From Dyella lipolytica (GTDB lineage Bacteria; Pseudomonadota; Gammaproteobacteria; Xanthomonadales; Rhodanobacteraceae): 64,000 bases of DNA. Both the position numbers and the translations under genes were made by a program. Location: assembly GCF_030160075.1 (NCBI RefSeq), contig NZ_BSNQ01000003.1:1244556-1308555 (forward strand), written 5' to 3'. Below are positions 57,176-64,000 of this stretch, one piece after another. Every line of letters begins with the position of its first letter. The first letter of the stretch is position 1. Below the pieces are notes generated by a model, which searched no databases, had not been told where the DNA came from, and worked only from the letters and a program-made list of their open reading frames with translations.

Positions 57176-59275
57176 ATGTCCCGACGCCTACTCGTCACCC
57201 ACGCCCTGCCCTATGCAAACGGTCCGCTTCATCTGGGGCATATGCTGGGCTACATCCAGTCCGATATCTGGGTCCGCGCACAGCGGATGATGGGCAGCGA
57301 GGTGTATTTCGTCGCAGCGGACGATGCGCATGGCACACCGATTATGCTGGCGGCCGAGAAGGCCGGCGTTTCGCCGGAAGCCTTCATCGATGCGATGCGC
57401 GCCAGTCACGAAGCCGATTTTGCAGCGTTCAACTTCAGCTACGACAATTACTACACGACGCATTCGGAAGAGAATCGCGAACTGGCGTCGCTGATATACA
57501 CACGGTTGCGCGACGGCGGCTATATCGCACGACGCAGCATCCAGCAGTTGTTCGATCCTGAAAAGCAGATGTTCCTGCCCGATCGCTACATCAAGGGCAC
57601 CTGCCCCAACTGCGGTACGCCGGATCAGTACGGCGACAATTGCGAAAACTGCGGCGCCACTTACGCGCCAACCGATTTGATCAACCCTTATTCGGTGATG
57701 TCGGGTGCTACGCCCATATTGCGCGATTCGGAGCATTACTTCTTCGAGCTCGGCAAGTTCGAAACGCTGCTGCACGACTGGTTTGCTGGAAAGTTGACGG
57801 GCGGCGCGCAAGTGGCCAACCCAGGCGTTGTGGCGAAGTTGAAGGAATGGCTGGATGGCGGCCTGAAGGATTGGGATATCTCCCGGGATGCTCCTTATTT
57901 CGGTTTCCCGATACCGGATGCGCCCGGCAAATTCTTCTATGTATGGTTGGATGCGCCGGTCGGTTATCTCGCCAGCTTCAAGGCACTGTGCGACAGAACC
58001 GGGCTGAAGTTCGACGATTTCCTCACCCCGGACAGCAGCGCGGAAATGCACCATTTCATCGGCAAGGACATCATCAATTTCCACGGCCTGTTCTGGCCGG
58101 CGATGTTGCACGGCGCGAAGTTCCGCACGCCCACCGCGCTGCACGTCAACGGTTATCTCACCGTCAACGGCGCGAAGATGTCCAAGTCGCGCGGCACCTT
58201 CATCCAGGCACGCACGTATCTCGACGCCGGGTTGCATCCGGAATTTCTGCGCTACTACTTCGCGACGATGCTCAACGACGCGCCGGTCGACGTGGACCTC
58301 GACCTGAAGGCGTTTGAAGAACGCGTCAATTCGCACCTGATCGGCAAGTGGGTGAATATCGCTAGCCGCACGGCCGGTTTCGTGCACAAGTTTTTCGATG
58401 GCCGCCTTGCCGCGCAGTTTTCGGAAGAACAGAACGAACTATGGCGCGTACTGCTTTCGCACTACGAAGGCGTGCCGGCGCTGTATGAAAGCGGCGAATT
58501 CGCCGAGGCCATGCGCCGTTTTGTGCTGATCGCGGATTTGGTCAACGGACACATCGCCGCCAAGGCGCCGTGGGTGATGGCGAAGGACGAAGCGCAGCGT
58601 GCGGAACTGCATCAGGTTTGTTCGTTCTCGCTAGCGGCCTTCCGTCTGCTCGGTGGTTTGTTGAAACCGGTATTGCCTGCCACGGTCGCGGCGGCCGAGC
58701 AGTTCCTGGACGCACCCATTGCCGATTTCGACGCAGCCTGCGCCACGCTCCACAATCACACCATCCACGCCTTCGAGCCTCTGCTCTCGCGCATCGACTC
58801 CAAACGTATCGAAGCGATGGTCGAAGCCTCGAAGGAATCGCTGGGCACCACACCAGAGCCCACCGTTGCCATCAAGAAACCTGCCAGGAACGACAGCAAG
58901 GCCATGAACGAAAATACTGCAACACCCCCATCGCAAGATGCAGCCGTCATCGGCATCGATGATTTTGCCAAGCTCGACTTGCGTGTGGGCAAAGTGCTGG
59001 CCTGCGAATTCGTCGACGGTTCGGACAAGCTGCTGCGCTTCGAGCTGGATGCGGGCGTTCTCGGGAAGCGACAGATTTTCTCCGGTATCCGCGCTGCTTA
59101 CGGCGAACCGGAAAAGCTGATCGGTCGCAATGTGATCTTCATTGCCAACCTCGCACCGCGCAAGATGCGTTTCGGCTTGTCCGAAGGCATGATTCTTTCC
59201 GCTGGCGACGGCGGCGGCGATCTGTTTCTGCTCGACGCGGATCAGGGTGCGAAGCCAGGCGCGACGGTGCGCTGA
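57176..59275 (+). CDS. metG: Methionine--tRNA ligase
   Basis: 699 residues. Class I signatures PLHLGHML near the N-terminus (HIGH) and [11 protein letters not shown] (KMSKS). The knuckle [18 protein letters not shown] binds zinc, the E. coli-type MetRS1. A C-terminal EMAP/Tyr-RS-like tRNA-binding domain occupies about 595-699 ([20 protein letters not shown]). It heads an operon with rsxB 20 bp downstream. Confidence 0.97.
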   Translation: MSRRLLVTHALPYANGPLHLGHMLGYIQSDIWVRAQRMMGSEVYFVAADDAHGTPIMLAAEKAGVSPEAFIDAMRASHEADFAAFNFSYDNYYTTHSEENRELASLIYTRLRDGGYIARRSIQQLFDPEKQMFLPDRYIKGTCPNCGTPDQYGDNCENCGATYAPTDLINPYSVMSGATPILRDSEHYFFELGKFETLLHDWFAGKLTGGAQVANPGVVAKLKEWLDGGLKDWDISRDAPYFGFPIPDAPGKFFYVWLDAPVGYLASFKALCDRTGLKFDDFLTPDSSAEMHHFIGKDIINFHGLFWPAMLHGAKFRTPTALHVNGYLTVNGAKMSKSRGTFIQARTYLDAGLHPEFLRYYFATMLNDAPVDVDLDLKAFEERVNSHLIGKWVNIASRTAGFVHKFFDGRLAAQFSEEQNELWRVLLSHYEGVPALYESGEFAEAMRRFVLIADLVNGHIAAKAPWVMAKDEAQRAELHQVCSFSLAAFRLLGGLLKPVLPATVAAAEQFLDAPIADFDAACATLHNHTIHAFEPLLSRIDSKRIEAMVEASKESLGTTPEPTVAIKKPARNDSKAMNENTATPPSQDAAVIGIDDFAKLDLRVGKVLACEFVDGSDKLLRFELDAGVLGKRQIFSGIRAAYGEPEKLIGRNVIFIANLAPRKMRFGLSEGMILSAGDGGGDLFLLDADQGAKPGATVR

Positions 59276-59295
59276 TCGGTATCGCCGCCTCCGAC

Positions 59296-59904
59296 ATGAG
59301 CGTGCTCGCCGACCGCATCGACGCCCTGCTGCCGCAGACACAATGCGAGCAATGCGGCTATCACGGGTGCCGTCCCTACGCGGAGGCGATCGCCGCTGGC
59401 GAAGCGGAGATCAATCAGTGTCCACCCGGGGGCAGTGCAGGCGTCGCAAAGCTAGCTGCTTTGCTCGGCCGCGCACCGATACCGCTTAATCCGGCCAATG
59501 GCGTGGAAAAGCCGCGCACGCTTGCACGCATTATCGAAGCCGATTGCATCGGTTGTACGAAATGCATTCAAGTATGCCCGGTCGATGCGATCGTCGGCGC
59601 CAACAAGCTGATGCATACGGTGATCGCCGACGATTGCACCGGCTGCGAACGTTGCGTGCCGGCCTGCCCCGTCGACTGCATCGTGCTGGAGCCGATGCCT
59701 GTCGAACAGGCGGATGATCCCGCCCATGCCGATGCCGCGCGCATACACTTCGAGCGTCGAGAGGTTCGTTTGAACGAGCAACACATGCAGCGCGAAGCGG
59801 AACTGACATCGCGCAAGGCGCAAGTCCATACCTCCAGCGCAAGCCAAAGTGTGCAGGATGCGCTGGCACGCGCGAAAGCGAAAAAGCAGGAGCCGAAAAC
59901 GTGA
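59296..59904 (+). CDS. rsxB: RnfB/RsxB-type ferredoxin, solitary
   Basis: 202 residues. N-terminal 4Fe-4S ligands in [17 protein letters not shown], then two classical ferredoxin clusters [12 protein letters not shown] and [14 protein letters not shown]-terminal Lys/Ala-rich tail. In Rnf/Rsx complexes this subunit feeds electrons to the membrane complex, but no other rnf genes are nearby and the N-terminal membrane helix of full RnfB is missing. The 3' end overlaps nth by 4 nt, and rnfB-nth linkage is common. Confidence 0.88.
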   Translation: MSVLADRIDALLPQTQCEQCGYHGCRPYAEAIAAGEAEINQCPPGGSAGVAKLAALLGRAPIPLNPANGVEKPRTLARIIEADCIGCTKCIQVCPVDAIVGANKLMHTVIADDCTGCERCVPACPVDCIVLEPMPVEQADDPAHADAARIHFERREVRLNEQHMQREAELTSRKAQVHTSSASQSVQDALARAKAKKQEPKT

Positions 59905-60539
59905 AGCGAGCGGATGTCGTCGAATTGTTCACGCGGCTGCGCGAACTCAATCCTCGCCCCACGACCGAACTCGTCTACACCACGCCATTCGAATTGCTGG
60001 TTGCCGTGGTGCTTTCCGCACAAGCCACCGATGTTGGCGTCAACAAGGCCACCCGCAAGCTTTACCCCGTTGCCAATACGCCGCAGGCGATCTTGGAATT
60101 AGGCGAGGAAAAGCTGAAGCGTTTCATCAGCACGATCGGCCTTTTCAACGCCAAGGCAAAGAACGTCATCGCCCTAAGTCGCATTCTCGTCGAGCAATAC
60201 GATAGCGAAGTACCCGATAGCCGCGAAGCGCTTGAAGCGTTGCCTGGTGTAGGTCGCAAGACGGCCAATGTGGTGCTGAATACGGCATTCGGCCATGCCA
60301 CCATCGCCGTCGATACGCACATCTTTCGAGTTGCCAACCGCACCGGCTTGGCACCAGGCAAAGACGTGCGTGCCGTCGAGGACAAACTGGAAAAAGTCGT
60401 GCCGCCTGAATTCAAGCAGGATGCGCACCATTGGCTGATCCTGCACGGTCGTTACGTGTGCAAAGCGCGCAAGCCGGATTGCCCGAACTGCGTTATCCGC
60501 GATCTTTGTCGCTATCGCGACAAGACACGCGCCGAATAA
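59901..60539 (+). CDS. nth: Endonuclease III
   Basis: 212 residues. Removes oxidised pyrimidines and nicks the abasic site. Helix-hairpin-helix [10 protein letters not shown] with catalytic Lys120, Asp138 in AVDTHIFR, and the 4Fe-4S ligands Cys187, Cys194, Cys197 and Cys203. Numbering is identical to E. coli Nth. GTG start at 59901 overlaps the rsxB stop. Confidence 0.97.
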   Translation: MKRADVVELFTRLRELNPRPTTELVYTTPFELLVAVVLSAQATDVGVNKATRKLYPVANTPQAILELGEEKLKRFISTIGLFNAKAKNVIALSRILVEQYDSEVPDSREALEALPGVGRKTANVVLNTAFGHATIAVDTHIFRVANRTGLAPGKDVRAVEDKLEKVVPPEFKQDAHHWLILHGRYVCKARKPDCPNCVIRDLCRYRDKTRAE

Positions 60540-60560
60540 CGGATCGGGATTCAAAAAAGC

Positions 60561-60588
60561 AAACGGCGGGCATAGGCCCGCCGTTTTT
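60561..60588 (+). terminator. Rho-independent terminator of the metG-rsxB-nth unit
   Basis: Stem AACGGCGGGC/GCCCGCCGTT with an ATAG loop and five T residues, 22 bp after the nth stop. A weaker GATAACT/AGTTATC hairpin at 60614-60632 could serve the opposite-strand porin gene. Confidence 0.85.
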
Positions 60589-60645
60589 CCATCCCTAGGT
60601 CGAACTCCCTTACGATAACTTTTCCAGTTATCCGCTTCCCACCGA

Positions 60646-62337
60646 TTAGAACGGGTAGTAACGGAAGCTGGTGAAGAACATGTTGTCGGACGCGGTCGGC
60701 GTGTTGCTGTGAGCGTCGGTGAACAGCTGGCGCGAGGCATGCGAGAACTGCGAACCGAACTGCAAGCGGCCGAACTTGCCCTGGTAGAACTTCCACCAGA
60801 AGCCGATCGTCTGTTCCTTGACGCTGCGGGTCTGGCCCGTGCAATCAGTAGCCGCGCCGTAAACCAAGCAGTTGCTGTTGTTGTAGCCGAGCGCCGCGGC
60901 GCCATAACCGAGCGGCAAACCGTTCACGCCGGAGGTCAAGTAGCTGTCCTCCTGCTCGCGGCCACCCATGGCGTACACGTCGAGGGCGTCCGTGGCATGC
61001 CAGGTCAGCGTGCCGAGCACCATGTTTTCCTTCAACGGATGCGGAGCGCCGCTCGTGGTGTAGGTAATGTCGTTGAGGCCAGCCGTGCCGTAACGGCCAA
61101 TGCCCTTGCCGTCCATGCCCGAAAGCTGGAAGTCCAGGACCTTCGGAAGCAGCGGCAACACCATGCCGAAACCAAAGCCGCCGCCATGTGCAGTCTGGTT
61201 GGTGGTGGCAGCAGGGCCGCCGTTGGCGGTGGTCGGCGTCACGCGCGTGGTGAATTGGCGCGAAATGCCAAACAACTCGTAGTGACCCCAACCCGGATCA
61301 GCCGCGAACTTCACGATGACGTCCGGAACCTGGTTGATCGACACCGTGTTGAGGGTGTCATAGAGCGAGCCGGCCTGAACCGTGGCCGTCGTCGTCGCAT
61401 AGCCCTTGGTACCCGTACCTGCCGAGGAGCCGATGCCCGCCGTCTGCGGATTTTCCACCGACACGCCCAACCACCACATCTTGTCCCAGTCTTTCACGAT
61501 GCGCAGCTGAGTCTGGCGAGCCCAGGTGAAGCCCACGTTGTACTGTGCGTCGATAGTGGGCGGCAGCACTTCCTTCGTCGGGGTGATACCCACGCTGTCG
61601 AGGGTCAGCAGCGACCAAGCCTGACCACCCAGCAAGTGCAGACCGTAGTCGTTCCAGTCAATGTTGGTCCACAACTGGCGTATGCGCATATTGAACGAGT
61701 TGCTCTCGTTCATGTTCGCCGTCTGAGCGCCGCCGAGGAAGTCCGTCTCGTAGTAGCCCGTCACGTGAGTAGAGTCGTTGATGTCGCCCTCTGCCTTGAT
61801 CGACAGACGACTCTGGCGCGCGCTATACAGGAACTGGTCGTTCCTGGCGTTGGTGACCGGATAGGTAGTCGTCGCGCCGCTGCTGGTGTTGATCGGCGCG
61901 GTGCTCGTGCCGCCCGTGAACGGGATGGCGGTGAACTTGGTAGCCACATCATCGGCCGTGTCGCGCGAGCGGTATGCCGTTTCAGCCGCCAGGAAGCCGC
62001 CGAAGGTCCACTTCACGCCGCCGGAGCCGCCGAGGGTGTCGCCGAGCTTGGTCGCCACGGTCTGCTCAGCCTTCTGCACCTGTGCTTGCGTAGCCTGCAC
62101 CTGCTGCTGGGTGGCCTGCACGCTCTGCGCGGTCTCAGCCTGCGCTTGCGTCTGTGCGGCAGATTGCGATTCCAGATCCTGTACCTTCTGCTCCAGAGCG
62201 GCGATCTCGGCCTTCATCTGGGACAGCTCGGCTGCGCTAACGGTCACTTTCTTGTTCGACGTCTGAGCTGACACAGCTGTAACGCTGGTCAGGCCCAATC
62301 CGGCAGCGATCGCTACCGTGAGCATCTTGGAACGCAT
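60646..62337 (-). CDS. DcaP-like outer-membrane porin
   Basis: 563 residues. Signal peptide 1-25 (cleavage after AVSA). An N-terminal coiled coil (about 32-95) rich in Gln and Ala precedes a beta-barrel of alternating aromatic and polar strands, ending in a C-terminal phenylalanine (SFRYYPF), the outer-membrane assembly signal. The coiled coil plus barrel layout matches DcaP porins of Acinetobacter, which take up dicarboxylates and other small anions. ATG 62337 with GGAGAC upstream is preferred to a longer reading. Substrate not deducible. Confidence 0.85.
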   Translation of the reverse strand: MRSKMLTVAIAAGLGLTSVTAVSAQTSNKKVTVSAAELSQMKAEIAALEQKVQDLESQSAAQTQAQAETAQSVQATQQQVQATQAQVQKAEQTVATKLGDTLGGSGGVKWTFGGFLAAETAYRSRDTADDVATKFTAIPFTGGTSTAPINTSSGATTTYPVTNARNDQFLYSARQSRLSIKAEGDINDSTHVTGYYETDFLGGAQTANMNESNSFNMRIRQLWTNIDWNDYGLHLLGGQAWSLLTLDSVGITPTKEVLPPTIDAQYNVGFTWARQTQLRIVKDWDKMWWLGVSVENPQTAGIGSSAGTGTKGYATTTATVQAGSLYDTLNTVSINQVPDVIVKFAADPGWGHYELFGISRQFTTRVTPTTANGGPAATTNQTAHGGGFGFGMVLPLLPKVLDFQLSGMDGKGIGRYGTAGLNDITYTTSGAPHPLKENMVLGTLTWHATDALDVYAMGGREQEDSYLTSGVNGLPLGYGAAALGYNNSNCLVYGAATDCTGQTRSVKEQTIGFWWKFYQGKFGRLQFGSQFSHASRQLFTDAHSNTPTASDNMFFTSFRYYPF

Positions 62338-62530
62338 GTTGTTGTCTCCGCTTTTATTGATGAATCCGCCTGGCATCTCTAGATTTCCCCTGGAGCGGCC
62401 TGCGGGTTGTGGGCATGATCGGGCGGGACCTTTACCGTTAGATGGATGTTATGTGACAGAACGAAGACATAAACATACGGTTGGTAAGGTAGCCAGGCGG
62501 AAAACGGGAGTCGGCTGATATGCTTGCGAG

Positions 62531-63190
62531 ATGGAGCAACTCAACAACAGCATGACGGCCCGCATGGCCGATCGCTTCCGCGGATTCCTGCCGGTAGTCG
62601 TGGACGTAGAGACCGGCGGGTTCGATGCCGAACGGGACGCTTTGCTAGAAATCGCCGCCGTGGTCATCGGGATGGATCAGGAGGGCAATCTTTATCCGCA
62701 CCCCGCCGTTTCGACTCATGTCGAAGCCTTCCCCGGCGCGAACATCGACCCGCGCGCGCTGGAGATTACCGGGATCGATCCCGACAACCCGCTCCGCGGC
62801 GCCATAAACGAACGCCTCGCGCTCGATCATATTTTCCATGCGGTACGACTAGGTGTGCGGCAAAACGAATGCCAGCGCGCGATCCTGGTTGGACACAACG
62901 CCGCCTTCGATCTCGGCTTTCTCAATGCCGCCGTGCGCCGCGTGGGCCACAAGCGCAATCCGTTCCATCCCTTCAGCTGCTTCGACACCGCCACCTTGAG
63001 CGGCCTCGCCTACGGACAGACCGTGCTGAGTAAAGCGGTCATGGCAGCGGGATACGCCTTCGATGCGAGCGAAGCGCATTCGGCGATCTACGACGCGGAG
63101 CGCACGGCCCTGCTTTTTTGCCGCATCGTCAACCGCTTGCGTGCGCTTGAAGTGCTGGAACTGGAGCGCGTCGGCGCCATGCTCCCCTGA
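62531..63190 (+). CDS. rnt: Ribonuclease T
   Basis: 219 residues. DEDDh 3'-5' exoribonuclease that trims tRNA and other stable RNA ends. Catalytic acids Asp25 and Glu27 in [10 protein letters not shown], a second aspartate in [11 protein letters not shown], and His/Asp in [13 protein letters not shown]. Positively charged segments around HKRNPFHP bind the RNA end. Confidence 0.95.
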   Translation: MEQLNNSMTARMADRFRGFLPVVVDVETGGFDAERDALLEIAAVVIGMDQEGNLYPHPAVSTHVEAFPGANIDPRALEITGIDPDNPLRGAINERLALDHIFHAVRLGVRQNECQRAILVGHNAAFDLGFLNAAVRRVGHKRNPFHPFSCFDTATLSGLAYGQTVLSKAVMAAGYAFDASEAHSAIYDAERTALLFCRIVNRLRALEVLELERVGAMLP

Positions 63191-63203
63191 GAAATCGTTA
63201 CGT

Positions 63204-63221
63204 CTGTCATCAGACTGACAT
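63204..63221 (+). promoter_or_regulatory. Pho box upstream of pstS
   Basis: CTGTCATCAGACTGACAT: two 7-bp PhoB half-sites, CTGTCAT (63204-63210) and CTGACAT (63215-63221), with the standard 4-bp spacer. Only one base of the second copy departs from consensus. It begins 104 bp before the pstS start. Confidence 0.85.
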
Positions 63222-63307
63222 ATTCATCTCATCTCATTGCAACACCCAGCCCCTGCAATAGAAGGGACGCAGGCATTACTCGCCACTTCCGTCTCAAAGG
63301 AGCCACT

Positions 63308-64000
63308 GTGTTGACCTCATTCAAACTTCCGTCTCGCCTCGGCACGCTCGCCATCGCAGTCGCCGTGTCCATGTTCGGCATGACGGCGCACGCTACCGAT
63401 ATCACCGGTGCGGGCTCCAGCTTCGTCTATCCGGTTATTTCCAAGTGGTCGGCCGCGTATGCCGAGAAGACCGGCAACCACATCAACTACCAGTCGATCG
63501 GTTCGGGCGGCGGCATCGCGCAGATCAAGGCAGGCACCGTTGATTTCGGCGCTTCCGATATGCCGCTCAAGCCGGAAGATCTGGCGAAGTTCGGTCTCGG
63601 CCAGTTCCCGGACGTGATCGGCGGTATCGTGCCGGCCTTCAATGTTGCTGGCGTCGCTCCCGGCGCGCTCGTGCTGGACGGCCCGACCCTGGCCGACATC
63701 TACCTCGGCAAGATCACCACGTGGAACGATCCGGCCATCGTCAAGCTCAACCCCAGCATCCATCTGCCGAGCTCGCGCATTACCGTGGTGCATCGTTCGG
63801 ATGGTTCGGGCACCAGCTACAACTTCACCGATTACCTGTCCAAGGTGAGCCCTGAGTGGATGTCGAAAGTCGGTGAAGGCACCGCCGTCAAATGGCCGGC
63901 CGGTATCGGCGGCAAGGGTAACGAAGGCGTGTCGGCTTACATCCGGCAGATTCCGAATTCGATCGGCTACGTGGAGTATGCATTCGCGCTGCAGAACAAG
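63308..64000 (+). CDS. pstS: Phosphate ABC transporter substrate-binding protein (3' end outside window)
   Basis: The first 231 codons are present. Signal peptide 1-29 (cleavage after TAHA). The phosphate-binding residues are in [19 protein letters not shown] and ASDMPL, and [12 protein letters not shown] binds the phosphate oxygens. Delivers Pi to PstCAB. GTG 63308 is used, with AAGGAG 5 nt upstream; TTG 63311 is the alternative. A Pho box lies upstream, so expression is expected under phosphate starvation via PhoB. Confidence 0.94.
   Translation, partial: MLTSFKLPSRLGTLAIAVAVSMFGMTAHATDITGAGSSFVYPVISKWSAAYAEKTGNHINYQSIGSGGGIAQIKAGTVDFGASDMPLKPEDLAKFGLGQFPDVIGGIVPAFNVAGVAPGALVLDGPTLADIYLGKITTWNDPAIVKLNPSIHLPSSRITVVHRSDGSGTSYNFTDYLSKVSPEWMSKVGEGTAVKWPAGIGGKGNEGVSAYIRQIPNSIGYVEYAFALQNK

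Noticed and set aside
60709-62271. 520-codon open frame opposite the porin gene
   Set aside because: The porin has signal peptide, coiled coil and C-terminal Phe; the opposite frame is Arg/His-rich and looks like a mirror of biased codons.

Overview
The window looks like chromosomal DNA of a GC-rich gammaproteobacterium, most likely Xanthomonadales and probably the Rhodanobacteraceae (Dyella/Luteibacter/Rhodanobacter type). The reasons are the gene order accD-trpA-trpB-(LysR)-trpF-truA-fimV-asd-dehydrogenase-aroC-prmB, a solitary rsxB next to nth, the hutF route of histidine breakdown, and dispersed GGGAGAGGG-type palindromes between genes. The taxonomic call is inference from gene content; no marker rRNA is present. 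No rRNA, tRNA, CRISPR array, prophage or transposase was found.

Region by region. 1-1700: an AT-richer stretch of four small genes (a truncated LMW-PTP-like protein and three small membrane proteins) separated by one good attC site (59 bp) and two decayed ones. It is best read as the edge of an integron cassette array running towards position 1, closed off from hutU by a terminator. 1731-8735: hutU, a secreted protein, a catalase-like peroxidase coupled to cytochrome b561, an Ada/AlkA fusion coupled to an O6-alkylguanine transferase, and a DUF985 cupin. 8759-17865: NTF2-like protein, flavoprotein, Tat-exported carbonic anhydrase, lipoprotein phosphodiesterase, MFS exporter, hydrolase, aldo/keto reductase with divergent LysR, and a 54-residue exported protein. 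18351-24190: hutF, a GNAT-nitrilase fusion, and a CLC transporter overlapping hutI.

24359-31059: ribosomal protein bTHX, a zinc module (CDF exporter, MerC-like protein, Zur and a Zur box), gltX, DUF4399, a GT4 glycosyltransferase and a PAP2 phosphatase. 31060-31341 holds a cluster of DnaA-box-like motifs. 31342-44050 is the accD/trp/truA/fimV/asd/aroC/prmB block, nearly all on the minus strand. 44165-50555: cupin, psd, a lytic transglycosylase, greB, DUF3025 and rimO. 50663-54960: dienelactone hydrolase with a HIT protein, a lipoprotein, dcd, mrp/apbC and DUF2147. 55205-64000: a secreted phosphoesterase, metG-rsxB-nth, a DcaP-like porin, rnt, and the start of pstS behind a clear Pho box.

How the genes work together. 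Three hut genes encode steps 2-4 of histidine catabolism but lie apart from each other. The trp genes make tryptophan from anthranilate-derived precursors, with a divergent LysR gene in the position of Pseudomonas trpI. Ada/AlkA and Ogt form a coupled alkylation-repair pair, and Nth adds a base-excision function elsewhere. Zur, MerC-like and CDF form a zinc-homeostasis locus. Five long palindromic elements of one family, plus single hairpins, sit between ordinary housekeeping genes.
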